This document shows, in pieces, positions 52,500 through 62,220 of a stretch of DNA of 64,000 bases. Below the pieces are notes generated by a model, which was not told the origin of the DNA, did no database searches, and saw nothing but the letters and a program-made list of their open reading frames with translations. The stretch is taken from positions 310,001-374,000 of the forward strand of contig JAAZBM010000011.1 of the NCBI GenBank assembly GCA_012513815.1. The letters run 5' to 3'. Both the position numbers and the translations under genes were made by a program. Every line of letters starts with the position of its first letter. Position 1 is the first letter of the stretch. This stretch comes from Candidatus Sumerlaeota bacterium. GTDB lineage: Bacteria > Sumerlaeota > Sumerlaeia > Sumerlaeales > Sumerlaeaceae.

Positions 52500-52947
52500 C
52501 CCCATCCGGATTATGGTGAAACGCGACCCCATCGCCGCCGACCTCCCACTGCCCGAACTAACAACCGAGGGCGCAGCCGCTGCCGACTTGCGCGCCGCGC
52601 TTGAACATCCTGTCATCATGCTCCCCCTCGAACGGGCGCTCATCAACACCGGACTGCGCATCGCCATCCCGGCCGGCTACGAAGGGCAAGTCCGCCCGCG
52701 AAGTGGACTCGCCATCAAGAATGGCATCGCCGTGCTCAACTCGCCCGGAACCATCGACAGCGACTACCGCGGACTGGTGCAGATTATCCTCATCAATCTT
52801 GGCAACGAGCAATTCGTCATCAACCACGGCGACAGAATCGCGCAACTTGTTATCGCGCCGGTCACGAAAGCCGTCTTCACGGAGACTAAGGAACTGCCGG
52901 AAACAAAGCGTGGCGAGAACGGTTTCGGCAGCACGGGCGTCAAATAG
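52483..52947 (+). CDS. dut: Deoxyuridine triphosphatase
   Basis: 154 residues from ATG 52483; ATG 52465 inside the preceding gene is an alternative. All five dUTPase motifs can be seen: AAADLRA, then PRSGLAIKNG, GTIDSDYRGLVQI, DRIAQLVI and RGENGFGSTG. It hydrolyses dUTP to dUMP and keeps uracil out of DNA. It overlaps the M16 gene and is probably cotranscribed with it. Confidence 0.95.
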   Translation: MTNSNNPIRIMVKRDPIAADLPLPELTTEGAAAADLRAALEHPVIMLPLERALINTGLRIAIPAGYEGQVRPRSGLAIKNGIAVLNSPGTIDSDYRGLVQIILINLGNEQFVINHGDRIAQLVIAPVTKAVFTETKELPETKRGENGFGSTGVK

Positions 52948-52952
52948 TAGCG

Positions 52953-55328
52953 CTAATCGGTGGTGCTAATCGGAATGACGCCAAGGCCCTCGCGGAAGCG
53001 CACGGAGAGGATGATTTTCCATTCGGCTTGAGCGAAACGAAAGGTATTCCATGCACCGATTTCGTGTTCAAGAAAACGTTCAGAGTTGATGGCTCCGTCC
53101 ACAACATACTCGTGCACACCAATCTCGGTTGTCAGCGCGTTACGGAAAAACTGCGTCTTGTTCGGATACAGTTTTTCAAGTTGCGAGGTGATAACTTTCT
53201 GGCCAATGTTAGATGGATTACTAGAATCATAAAGCATTTTGCCATCGGACTGCACCAGCCGCACACGGAAGCGCGCCGCAGTGGAACCCATGAGACCGGC
53301 ACGCGTCAAACGATTCAGCGCTGTATCCGCAAAGAAAAATCCGTTCAGCATCCCATGCAATTTTCCATCGCGAAACACCGGATGACACAGGCTCAGCGCA
53401 GGTTTGCCTTCCTGACTGTTGTACATTTCGCTGAGAATGGTGCGCTTCTCATTGAAAACACGTTGAACATGATGACGTTCCGCGTAGTTCTGCCCAAGCA
53501 AGTAGGAGAAACTTGTAGGATAGACCGAAACGACATGCCCCGTCGAATCAATGGCGGCGACATCTGTCAAATCCACGTTGTTGGTCACAATCTTGCCAAG
53601 TACGGCAGTCAGCGACGTCGAAGTCCATGCATCAATCTCAGTCAAATCACGCGAAGCACTGACCATATCGGTTTCCACATGTTTGAAAAAAGTACGTAAC
53701 GATTCGTTGATTTGCATAGAGCGGTTCAGGCATTCGCTTTGCAACTTCGGCATCTCGCCCAGTGCCTGACGGGTCGTCTGGGACAGCTTATTCGATGTCA
53801 TTATCGCTAAATTGACATCTTTCTCGAGTTGCGTCGCGTTCATATTCGCGACACGCGCCTCCATCCCATAATGCACACTGAACATCGTCGCCGCTACAGA
53901 CAGCAACATAAAGGCGAGGATAATGGCACTGGCGCGTTTGTGGCGCAATATCTTGAATTTCACCCACTCAAACGGAGCATACTGATAGCTCGAGACCAAC
54001 CGTCCTTCTTGAAAAGCCTGCAACTCCTCCGCGAGCGCTCCCGCATCGGGATAACGCTTGATGGGGTCGCACTCGATGGCGCGACGGCAAATGGCCGCAA
54101 GCTCCGGAGGACAATTCGGATTGAGTTTGATGGGATCAATCGGATCGTGCATATTGGCCTTCTGCTGCAGCAGATGGTCAACATTGTCATAATCGTAAGG
54201 AAAACGCCCGGTGATGATTTGATAGAGAATCGTCCCGAGAGCGTACACATCTATGCGCGGCGAAACACCACCAAGAATCGGCGACAGAACCTCGGGCGCA
54301 ATATACGCGGGGGTACCGATGATTTCACCATCGAGCGACAAATTCGGAATCTCGGACTTGATGACATCATCGCTCCCATTGCGCCGCTCGCGCCGAAGCA
54401 GCTCCTCGATATTGGTTTCAATCGAAACCTGCATATCATCGTCGCTATACTGCTTGGCAAGGCCCCAATCCAGAATCACAGCCTCGCCATGATCGCCGAT
54501 GACGATATTATCCGGCTTGATATCACGGTGAACAATTCCCTGTGCGTGAGCATAAGCGACGGCATTGCACACCTCTATCAAACGCCCAAGCTGATGCATT
54601 CGCTGCTGAAAAACCTTAGCCGGGTCTTGGTTGGAATTATTCGTGTCAAAGATGGAACCCATCGACCGACCACGAACGTATTTCATCGAGTAGAACAGTT
54701 TGCCGTTGCGGTTGACGCTCAACCGATAGACTGGCACAATCCCGGGATGCTGCAATTGACCGGTGATATGCACCTCATTCAAAAAGCGCAACATCTCGCG
54801 CCGCCGCGTATCCGTCGATGACTCCACTTCCATCGTAGGCTTGTCGTTTTTGTTCGGGTCATTATTCTTGTGTTTCTTGATGAGCAATTCCTTGATGGCG
54901 ACACCACGACTCAACGTGCGGTCATATCCCTCGAGAACGCGCCCCAGACCGCCCCGGCCGATGGTGCCGCGAATGGTATAATTCGCGTAACGACACCCAA
55001 TGACACTCGAGGTACCATCAGACGACGACTCGTCCATGTCCGTCGCTTCATCAACCGACTTGCTCCACTTTCCGACAATCTCACCACGCTGGTCGATGAA
55101 CGGATTCAGATTGGAAAAGGAAGGCGCAAATGTCACAATATCGATGAGCGTGCAAAATTGCTGCTCGCTGATAACGCCTTGCTCGACAAGCATACGCCCG
55201 AACTCCAAATCCGGCGCCTCGCTTGAACGAAAGGTATTAAGCCAATAACACGCCGACTCCACCGACAGTAAATTCAGCTTGACTGACGCATTACAAAAGA
55301 GAATATCTGAAGGTCTCAGCGCTGGCAA
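52953..55328 (-). CDS. Membrane Ser/Thr protein kinase with C-terminal extracytoplasmic sensor
   Basis: 791 residues from TTG 55328 (AGGGG 8 bases upstream). Residues 1-110 hold an unnamed segment with LEFGRMLVEQGVISEQQF. The kinase domain has GRGGLGRV (123-130), the ATP lysine in VAIKE (about 145), HRDIKPDN (about 267) and DWG in place of DFG (about 286), as in many planctomycete kinases. GTPAYIAPE follows a long activation-segment insert. One membrane helix (about 466-485) leads to a 300-residue Cache-like sensor with LPVFRDG-type beta motifs (SLCHPVFRDGKLHGML). It is the third gene of an operon with two Fe-S proteins, 15 bases after the second. Confidence 0.88.
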   Translation of the reverse strand: MPALRPSDILFCNASVKLNLLSVESACYWLNTFRSSEAPDLEFGRMLVEQGVISEQQFCTLIDIVTFAPSFSNLNPFIDQRGEIVGKWSKSVDEATDMDESSSDGTSSVIGCRYANYTIRGTIGRGGLGRVLEGYDRTLSRGVAIKELLIKKHKNNDPNKNDKPTMEVESSTDTRRREMLRFLNEVHITGQLQHPGIVPVYRLSVNRNGKLFYSMKYVRGRSMGSIFDTNNSNQDPAKVFQQRMHQLGRLIEVCNAVAYAHAQGIVHRDIKPDNIVIGDHGEAVILDWGLAKQYSDDDMQVSIETNIEELLRRERRNGSDDVIKSEIPNLSLDGEIIGTPAYIAPEVLSPILGGVSPRIDVYALGTILYQIITGRFPYDYDNVDHLLQQKANMHDPIDPIKLNPNCPPELAAICRRAIECDPIKRYPDAGALAEELQAFQEGRLVSSYQYAPFEWVKFKILRHKRASAIILAFMLLSVAATMFSVHYGMEARVANMNATQLEKDVNLAIMTSNKLSQTTRQALGEMPKLQSECLNRSMQINESLRTFFKHVETDMVSASRDLTEIDAWTSTSLTAVLGKIVTNNVDLTDVAAIDSTGHVVSVYPTSFSYLLGQNYAERHHVQRVFNEKRTILSEMYNSQEGKPALSLCHPVFRDGKLHGMLNGFFFADTALNRLTRAGLMGSTAARFRVRLVQSDGKMLYDSSNPSNIGQKVITSQLEKLYPNKTQFFRNALTTEIGVHEYVVDGAINSERFLEHEIGAWNTFRFAQAEWKIILSVRFREGLGVIPISTTD

Positions 55329-55343
55329 AACAATACCCCTATC

Positions 55344-56387
55344 TTACGATTTCTTTGCTAGCTCACAGATCTTTTTGGCAAACGGCAGAACGCCAAGCCC
55401 CACCGGACAACGACGAATGCAATTGCCACAACCCGTGCATAGTACCGTCCCAAAACGATCACGATACGCCCAGAATTTATGCGTAAGACGCTGACGCTGA
55501 CGGGCGCCCTGTGTGGCACGAGGATTGTGCCCGGACGCATGAAGAGTGAACTGGCGACCCTGACAGTAATCCCAATTCCGTACACGCCACCCCGCGCCAA
55601 GTCCGTTCTTCTCGTCCATGATATCAAAGCAATGGCACGTCGGGCAAGTGTAACTGCATGCGCCACAACCGACGCAACTCAACGATTCTTCTTCCCAAAA
55701 CGGGCTTTCAAAATTCTCCTTCAGCCAGTCATGCACCGTGTCCATGTCAAAGCGCACCGGAACCTCCGCGGCCGCTTTCGGAGCGGCTGTCCCGATCGCG
55801 CAATACTTTGCCAACAGATGAGCGCCTTTCTCGCTGACAACCTTGACCGCGAAAACACTCGGGTCGGAGGTCGGGAACAGCAGGGCATCCGCACCCGCTA
55901 CGCCATCGGGAGCGCCACCCACCGAGGTGCAAAAACAATTCGCGTCACAGGTGGTGCAACCCAGCGCGATGATAACAGTACCCTCGGCGCGACGATTATA
56001 GAAACTATCCTTCAAATCCCAATTGAAAACGTGATTCAAGATGGGAACAATGGCGGCGTCACACGGACGAACGCCAAGCAACAACTGACTAAACTCGCCA
56101 AAATTGCTATCCTCAAGTGTAATCCGACCTAATTCATCCGTCTCATAGTGATACAGTTTCTCATGACGTGGAAAAAGAAAGGTCTTGATGGAATTGTCGG
56201 GATGCACAAAGCCATCCAACATAATTTCGTCAAAGTCCGTACACAGCGCATACTGCACGAGGTCATCCTTGATGCGTTTGGGCGCGGCAAGTGGTTTATC
56301 CTTGGCAAGCCAATCCCGCACAAGCTGCCCAAGCCCATCACGATTGATAATCAAATCTTCGCGGCCAATCATCTCTTCTGCATTCAT
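55344..56387 (-). CDS. HydB/AsrA-like 4Fe-4S electron-transfer protein
   Basis: 347 residues. Two ferredoxin-type clusters lie in the C-terminal half: CVGCGACSYTCPTCHC near 237 and CTGCGNCIRRCPVG near 319. Upstream LLLGVRPCDAAIVP and ALGCTTCDANCFC fit the sulfhydrogenase-beta / anaerobic sulfite reductase A group. It should pass electrons between a soluble donor and a partner complex. Its start overlaps the stop of the preceding Fe-S gene by one base (TGATG). No hydrogenase or sulfite reductase gene is in the window. Confidence 0.82.
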   Translation of the reverse strand: MNAEEMIGREDLIINRDGLGQLVRDWLAKDKPLAAPKRIKDDLVQYALCTDFDEIMLDGFVHPDNSIKTFLFPRHEKLYHYETDELGRITLEDSNFGEFSQLLLGVRPCDAAIVPILNHVFNWDLKDSFYNRRAEGTVIIALGCTTCDANCFCTSVGGAPDGVAGADALLFPTSDPSVFAVKVVSEKGAHLLAKYCAIGTAAPKAAAEVPVRFDMDTVHDWLKENFESPFWEEESLSCVGCGACSYTCPTCHCFDIMDEKNGLGAGWRVRNWDYCQGRQFTLHASGHNPRATQGARQRQRLTHKFWAYRDRFGTVLCTGCGNCIRRCPVGLGVLPFAKKICELAKKS

Positions 56388-57265
56388 CAGCGGATAAACT
56401 CCTCACTGTCGCCACGGGAATACGCACCGACGGCTCCTTCACGATCGGGATCCATTCCCGGACGGAAGCCCTCAAAGCTGCGCTCGGCCGCATTGGCAAG
56501 CGACAGATTCAACAACGACAAATCAATCTCGGCCGGACAAACACGCGTACACTCGCCACAGCCGATACAACGCCCCGCCAGATGAAACGCGCGAGTGATG
56601 CCCCACGACCAGTTGCCACGCGGTGTCGCTGACGAATCGATGGCCTGCGGTTTGTTGCGCTCAGCAATGCACCGTTCGCAATAGCACAACGGGCAAACCT
56701 GACGGCAAGCATAACAACGAATGCAACGGTCAAACTCCTTCATCCAGAACGCCAAGCGATTCTCTCGAGGTTGCTTCATAAATTCCGACAGACGCTCATA
56801 GCGCTTCTCTGCGGGAACAGGCACATTCTCGGGGACGGGCGTCACGCCGCTAATCACGATATCAGCGAAACGCGGCACATGCACATCACAGGTACCGCAC
56901 TTGGCGCACCCAAGGCCGTCCTCATCGCAAGCAATTCCAATCACGCGAGGCGGGTTGCTCGGATCAATCTGCGACTCGCGACGTAGCACAACCAGCGCCT
57001 TCTCATCGCAACCCTTGACCATAAGCGCCACACGCCCCAGTGCGCGGACTTCCTTGCGTGTCATATATGCCGCAAGATTCCCATAGCACTTCTCGTTCCA
57101 GTCAAGCAGTTCCACATCATCCGGACTTTTGACAAAAACCGGAGTCGCGACAGTTTGCTCCGGGGTCACACAACCCCATCCAATCACAACATCAACGGTC
57201 TTATTCGACAACATTTCACGCGCCGAAGCACGCAACTTCTCTACGACTTCTTCTCTATTTTTCAT
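56387..57265 (-). CDS. Ferredoxin-domain Fe-S protein, partner of the HydB-like protein
   Basis: 292 residues from ATG 57265; further upstream codons in frame look non-coding. An N-terminal domain includes DVVIGWGCVTPEQTVATPVF and cysteines in GLGCAKCGTCD. Two 4Fe-4S motifs follow: CIRCYACRQVCPLCYC near 180 and CIGCGECTRVCPAE near 230. The type is seen next to HydB-like subunits in formate dehydrogenase or heterodisulfide-reductase-linked modules (FrhB/FdhB-like). Donor and acceptor are not identifiable. First gene of the operon ending in the Ser/Thr kinase. Confidence 0.8.
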   Translation of the reverse strand: MKNREEVVEKLRASAREMLSNKTVDVVIGWGCVTPEQTVATPVFVKSPDDVELLDWNEKCYGNLAAYMTRKEVRALGRVALMVKGCDEKALVVLRRESQIDPSNPPRVIGIACDEDGLGCAKCGTCDVHVPRFADIVISGVTPVPENVPVPAEKRYERLSEFMKQPRENRLAFWMKEFDRCIRCYACRQVCPLCYCERCIAERNKPQAIDSSATPRGNWSWGITRAFHLAGRCIGCGECTRVCPAEIDLSLLNLSLANAAERSFEGFRPGMDPDREGAVGAYSRGDSEEFIR

Positions 57266-57300
57266 CTCAATAATTGCTTCAATATATATTGTGGCACTTT

Positions 57301-57350
57301 TGCACGAAAAATGCAAGCATTTAGTTCAGAGCAGAATGCATTTTTATGCA
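57301..57350. promoter_or_regulatory. Cluster of phased TGCA sites in the divergent Fe-S/GH20 promoter region
   Basis: TGCA occurs at 57301, 57312, 57337 and 57347, that is in pairs 11 and 10 bases apart. The second lies in ATGCAAGCAT and the third in the palindrome AATGCATT. Helical phasing in a 187-base divergent intergenic space suggests a cooperative binding site. This is inference. Confidence 0.3.
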
Positions 57351-57452
57351 AAGGGTCGTCGGAACTTCGTCACTTAACCAAAACGCCTCGCACTAATGTA
57401 TTCTGTCCTCAACTGTATCATCTAAGTATCATAATACATCGAGGATACACCA

Positions 57453-60275
57453 ATGAGAAATTTTGTTGCTGGCGTTTTTGCCACACTTTGTATCATAACA
57501 ACAGGAATTTGCGGCGCCCAAGTTGCCGAAGAACCACTCGTCATGTCACAAGACGGCATTTCCGTTACACTGGCAACGACAGATGTATTGACAATCGCTG
57601 TGGACGGAATGTTGTTTTCCGAAAAAACGGAGTTCAACCACATGATGCCGAGATGGGCAGGAACGTACTACGAATACCGCAGAGACACAACGCTGCCTCT
57701 CTCGCTCAAGCATGAGAACGTTGCAGGCAAAAAGCAAATCGCCTCGTTCGAGATGCACGCCCAAGGCAAGGAACTTGAAGGAAAACAAACGTTCGAACTC
57801 GGCCCCGGCAGACGGCTGAAAATCTCCGTCGATGTGCGCAGCACCACCGTTGGCAAAACCCTCTATGAACACATGATTGGCGACCTGAACCCCGCATGGT
57901 TCGCTGGGAGACCCTACGAGCTGACGTTGCGCACGGGCAAGACCGGAAAGTTCATAATGCCGTTCGCGTCGCCGAGTACCGAAAGAGAAAAACTCGGGCT
58001 CGCCAAGAACTTCGAGAAAATGGTCGTCGACACACCAACAGGCCCCCTCGAAATTATCACGTCCGGAACGCCCATCAGCCTGCTCGACTATCGTCGCAAT
58101 CCGCAGGGAACATCCAAGTCTATCATTTGGTGCGGAGTCCTCGCTCATGACTTCGACAACTACGCGCAGGAATCCTATTCCATCGAATTCATATTCCCGC
58201 CACAACCTCAACAGAATCTCGCAATTCTCTCAAATCTTGATAAAACCCAAATCAAGGACACCAAAATCGCCATCAAAGATAAAGTTTTCCCGGATCGCGT
58301 CATCCCAACACCGAAGAGCATCCAGTGGCATGATGGCAACATTACCCTCAAGCGTATCGTGACGGATGGGAAATCCAAGTTCGCGAGTGACATCGCGAAG
58401 CAAGTCAAGGAAGAGATTCTCGATAAGTATAAGGTGAATCTCGACGTCCAAGTCACCACAGACACCCAACCCGGCGACGTCTCGTTCGTATGCGGCACCG
58501 AGGCCCCTGACCCCAACGCGGAAATTGATGCTTACATCATCAGCGTAGGCGACAAATTCGTCGTCAACTCCGAGACAACAAGCGGATTGCTCCAAGCGAA
58601 ACGCTCCTTCAGACAGCTACTCCGCCCCGGCAAAACGCTCGGCACGGTCGAGGCACGTAAGGCGGACATCCGAGATTATGCTGCGATGCCTGTGCGTGGA
58701 TTGTACTTCAACACCGGCAAGGACGCCGTCCCGGAACAAACAAAAATTATCACCAAACTCATGGGCGACCTCAAGATGAACACGCTCATGTACAGCGTGA
58801 TTTTCGCCGAATGGAAGTCCCGCCCCGAGCTGACCAAACCGCTCATCTCGATTACGCTCAAGGACTTGCAGGAAATCGCGGATGTCTGCAAACGTGAACA
58901 CATCGAACTGATTCCAGCAATCCCCACTTACGGCCTGAAGGAATGGAACCGCTATGACTGGGTCAAGGGCGGCATGATTGGCGACCCTGTACACGGACAA
59001 TGGAACAATCCGCCCGAACTCGAAGCCGTCGAAGCGGTGGTGGACGAAGCCGTCAAGATGCTCAAACCCAAGACCTTCCTGATTTGCCACGACGAGCTCC
59101 TTGTATCAAAAGAAGAAGTCCTCGCGAGCATCAACCATTGGCATGATTTCCTCGCCGAGAGAGGTGTGAGAACCGCAATCTGGGGCGACCTTTTCCTGAC
59201 TCTCAAGGAAGGCCCCGATGCCACAAACTGCAAAACGCAGGAAGATGCGGACTGGATGCGTGCCCAACTGCCCAGTGACATTCTCGTCATTGACTGGCAC
59301 TACGCCGAAGCCGCCGCAAGCGAATTCAAGAGCCTGAAAGTCTGGAATGACCTCGGCTTTGACTGCATCGCCGGAACGGGAAACACGCCCGCGAACATCC
59401 TGCCCTTTGCGCAGGCTGTCACAAAACAAATCGAGGCCCAAGACGAGAACACCACTCAAGGCAAGTCGCTCGGAATGGTAGTGACCACATGGGCAGGACG
59501 AAATTTCAATATCGAAGCTATGAACAAATTCGTCAAAGCCGTTCAATCCTATGTCCTCGGCGCCGAAGCCGCATGGACCGGCGGATACGAAAAAGCCACC
59601 GATGTCCCCTTTGACTACGTTAGCGAATTCGAGAACATCTGGAACAAATCTGTTCTGCCGGATACCGCCACCAAAGGTTGGACTGTTGACCTGACCAAAG
59701 CAAAACAAAGCGACAATCGCACGATGGTGAAAATGTCTTTCGCCTCGCTCAAGGCCGCCAAAGACAAGTCGTGGCTGGGATACATGACCGGCGACGACCT
59801 CTCTAAACTGCCCGTCGGGAAACAAACATTTGACCGCTTTGTTTTTGATCTGCCTTCGGATAATACCGCTCTGTTGCTGGCCGGACAGATGGACAAATTC
59901 GCTGGTTCACACAGCATCTCCTTGCCTTGTGACGGCAAAAAAGCAAGTGTCATTAACTTCATGACTGCCGCCACGGAAGGCGGTCCCACAAGCGAAGCAA
60001 TCGCCACCACCTACGTCCAGTACGAGGACGGCACGGAGGCTTCATTCGATTGGAACTTGGGCAACAATGTCTACGCCATTTCCGACGAGAACGCATCCAT
60101 CAACACCCCGCTCATTTGGAAAGACGGCAAGGACGACACTCTCAAGTGCATCCACTCGTTCTGCTGGCAAAACCCCGAACCGGACAAAGCAATCAAAAAT
60201 ATCAAAACGGTATCGAACAAGAAAAGCGCCGGACTGTTGATTTTCGCAATCACCGGTGTCGAAGCTGAAGACTAA
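57453..60275 (+). CDS. Secreted GH20-like glycosidase (hexosaminidase superfamily)
   Basis: 940 residues with a signal peptide (MRNFVAGVFATLCIITTG, cut after ICG or GAQ). A beta-rich N-terminal domain (about 30-285) is followed by a GH20b-like alpha/beta domain (about 290-410; VIPTPKSIQWHDG and LQAKRSFRQLLRPG). The TIM barrel starts near MPVRGLYFNTGKD. The acid pair Asp547-Glu548 in LICHDELL corresponds to the conserved Asp-Glu of GH20, but the usual His-x-Gly-Gly before it is altered. Residues 740-940 form a further beta domain. Beta-hexosaminidase activity is possible, not certain. GAGG precedes ATG 57453. Confidence 0.78.
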   Translation: MRNFVAGVFATLCIITTGICGAQVAEEPLVMSQDGISVTLATTDVLTIAVDGMLFSEKTEFNHMMPRWAGTYYEYRRDTTLPLSLKHENVAGKKQIASFEMHAQGKELEGKQTFELGPGRRLKISVDVRSTTVGKTLYEHMIGDLNPAWFAGRPYELTLRTGKTGKFIMPFASPSTEREKLGLAKNFEKMVVDTPTGPLEIITSGTPISLLDYRRNPQGTSKSIIWCGVLAHDFDNYAQESYSIEFIFPPQPQQNLAILSNLDKTQIKDTKIAIKDKVFPDRVIPTPKSIQWHDGNITLKRIVTDGKSKFASDIAKQVKEEILDKYKVNLDVQVTTDTQPGDVSFVCGTEAPDPNAEIDAYIISVGDKFVVNSETTSGLLQAKRSFRQLLRPGKTLGTVEARKADIRDYAAMPVRGLYFNTGKDAVPEQTKIITKLMGDLKMNTLMYSVIFAEWKSRPELTKPLISITLKDLQEIADVCKREHIELIPAIPTYGLKEWNRYDWVKGGMIGDPVHGQWNNPPELEAVEAVVDEAVKMLKPKTFLICHDELLVSKEEVLASINHWHDFLAERGVRTAIWGDLFLTLKEGPDATNCKTQEDADWMRAQLPSDILVIDWHYAEAAASEFKSLKVWNDLGFDCIAGTGNTPANILPFAQAVTKQIEAQDENTTQGKSLGMVVTTWAGRNFNIEAMNKFVKAVQSYVLGAEAAWTGGYEKATDVPFDYVSEFENIWNKSVLPDTATKGWTVDLTKAKQSDNRTMVKMSFASLKAAKDKSWLGYMTGDDLSKLPVGKQTFDRFVFDLPSDNTALLLAGQMDKFAGSHSISLPCDGKKASVINFMTAATEGGPTSEAIATTYVQYEDGTEASFDWNLGNNVYAISDENASINTPLIWKDGKDDTLKCIHSFCWQNPEPDKAIKNIKTVSNKKSAGLLIFAITGVEAED

Positions 60276-60296
60276 GAGTGATGGTAGTAGACGAAC

Positions 60297-61271
60297 ATGA
60301 AAATTGAAACTGTCGATGACTTGCGCAAACTGCGCTATGGCATCATCGGTGCCGGAGCACTCGGAGGATTCTACGGCTCGCTACTCTGCAAAAACGGATA
60401 TCGAACCGCCTTCCTAATGCGCTCCACGGCCAAGGATGTCAAAGAACACGGACTGAAAATCAATTCCGCATGGGGCAAATGGGAAGTTCATCCTGAAGTT
60501 TTTGACTCGCCACAGGACATGGGTGTCTGTGACATTTTGATTGTCGGACTCAAAACAATCAGCAACGTATCACTCAAAGAAATCTTCAAACACACCGTCG
60601 GCCCACAGACGATTGTCATCACCTTGCAAAACGGATTTGGCAACGAGGAATACATCGAATCGATGTTGCCCGACAACAGCGCCACGCCCGGGATATCCCG
60701 CGTGATTGGCGGGTGCTCTTTCATCTGTTGCTGGCGCGAAAACTCAACCGTCATCAATCACACCGCAGGCGGCAACATCGAGTTCGCCGAACTTGACGGC
60801 GTCGAACGTCCACGCATCAAGGCCATTTGCCAGATGCTCAATGACATGAAGATTCCATGCGCCATCAAAAGCTCACCCGCGGATGTACGTTGGCACAAAC
60901 TCGTCTGGAACATTCCGTTCAGTGGGTTGGGTCTCGTCGCCAAGGCTGACACAGCGGCCGTGTTGAACAGCCCAGAACTGCGCGCGACGGCAAGACGCAT
61001 CATGGCTGAAATACAGATGATTGCCAAGCAGGACGGCATCGACATTACCGACAAATTCTGCGAATGGCAATTCGAACGCACAGAGAGCATGGGGCACTAC
61101 AAGTCGTCGATGCAAATCGATTACGAATGCAAAAGAGAGGCCGAGGTGGAGGCCATTTTAGGCGAGCCGGTCCGCCGGGCACGCAAGCTCGGCGTCGCGG
61201 TGCCGCTCATGGAGATGATTTACGGAGCCGCCAAACTGCTTAATTGCCTTAATATCCAAGACGCCAAATAG
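60297..61271 (+). CDS. panE: Ketopantoate reductase family (PanE/ApbA)
   Basis: 324 residues. The NADP-binding motif GAGALGGFYGSLL is near residue 17, then IVGLKTISN and ITLQNGFGNEE, which is the family N-x-G pattern. The catalytic Lys is in VRWHKLVWNIPFSGL near 203. It reduces 2-dehydropantoate to pantoate for CoA synthesis. Other pan genes are absent, so a different 2-keto acid substrate cannot be excluded. It starts 21 bases after the GH20-like gene and may be cotranscribed. Confidence 0.85.
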   Translation: MKIETVDDLRKLRYGIIGAGALGGFYGSLLCKNGYRTAFLMRSTAKDVKEHGLKINSAWGKWEVHPEVFDSPQDMGVCDILIVGLKTISNVSLKEIFKHTVGPQTIVITLQNGFGNEEYIESMLPDNSATPGISRVIGGCSFICCWRENSTVINHTAGGNIEFAELDGVERPRIKAICQMLNDMKIPCAIKSSPADVRWHKLVWNIPFSGLGLVAKADTAAVLNSPELRATARRIMAEIQMIAKQDGIDITDKFCEWQFERTESMGHYKSSMQIDYECKREAEVEAILGEPVRRARKLGVAVPLMEMIYGAAKLLNCLNIQDAK

Positions 61272-61320
61272 AGCATTTTTGGACAAGCCTTTTAGCCTAT
61301 GACGGTATATACATTTGATA

Positions 61321-62220
61321 ATGAAGAATCCGGATTCTAATAGTCACAATACGGAAGATGATGATTTTTCTGATGCCTCGCTGGGACCTCAGAACAAAAG
61401 GCACATTCCTACCGACACCCAGACGATCGACATTCAGGCGTTGCGTGAATCGACCGAACAAAAGCCAATGCCGATGACAGGCAAACGAATCTTCAAGAAA
61501 ACATCTAAAGTGGATGACCGATTCGATACTTCGTTCGGCGAGGATTTCCAAGACGAAGAAGAAGCGTTCGAGGGGCCGCAAAACGCGAAGAAGCATAGCA
61601 CCAAGCGCCTTCAGAAAAAGTCGCTGCCGGTCAGTCATCAAAAGCAACGACTTCGCGTCATTCGTTCATCACAGACGGGATGCTTCAGTTGGCTGTTTGG
61701 ATTCGTTGGACTCACCGTCCGCATTCTCCTTGTCACAGGGCTGGTCATCGTGACGTGCGCATGGCTCGGATGGCAAATCGCGAGTAGCTACATCGACACG
61801 GAGGAAGTTCCCGTCCCGAACATTTGCGGACTGCAAATCGAGACGGCACTGACCGTTGCCAGTGAAAACAAGATGTCGATTTTCAAAGAAAGAAATGAGC
61901 CGAGCACGTTGGTCGCGCCCGGCGAAATCATCGACCAAAAACCATCACCCGGCACACGGGCACGTAAAGGCGCAATCATCCGCGTTGTCATTTCGGGTGA
62001 CAGCGAAGACAGACAGAAGATTCCGGATATCACGGGCATGACCCAAGTTGAAGCGACATCCATCCTCAAGGGCGCAAATCTCGAAGTGGGCGAAGTGACT
62101 TACATCGAGGATTCCAGCCGCCCCGCAAACACCGTCATCACGCAGACGCCCGAACCGGGCAGGATGATTACGGACGACAACAAAAAAGTGGATTTACTCG
62201 TTAGTAAAGATATCCACTAA
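61321..62220 (+). CDS. Membrane-anchored protein with two PASTA domains
   Basis: 299 residues from ATG 61321; TTG 61315 is a less likely start. About 115 hydrophilic, charged residues are followed by one membrane helix (about 138-160). Two PASTA repeats come next: VPNICGLQIETALTVASENK with DQKPSPGTRARKGAIIRV, and IPDITGMTQVEATSILKGAN with TQTPEPGRMITDDNK. PASTA domains bind peptidoglycan fragments. No kinase domain is attached, unlike PknB; the cytosolic tail could be a kinase substrate. Convergent with thiD, overlapping 4 bases. Confidence 0.9.
   Translation: MKNPDSNSHNTEDDDFSDASLGPQNKRHIPTDTQTIDIQALRESTEQKPMPMTGKRIFKKTSKVDDRFDTSFGEDFQDEEEAFEGPQNAKKHSTKRLQKKSLPVSHQKQRLRVIRSSQTGCFSWLFGFVGLTVRILLVTGLVIVTCAWLGWQIASSYIDTEEVPVPNICGLQIETALTVASENKMSIFKERNEPSTLVAPGEIIDQKPSPGTRARKGAIIRVVISGDSEDRQKIPDITGMTQVEATSILKGANLEVGEVTYIEDSSRPANTVITQTPEPGRMITDDNKKVDLLVSKDIH

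Noticed and set aside
55300-55330. CTGAGACC-like TPP riboswitch core on the minus strand
   Set aside because: It lies inside the first codons of the Ser/Thr kinase gene, lacks the second conserved arm, and is not next to the thiamine genes.
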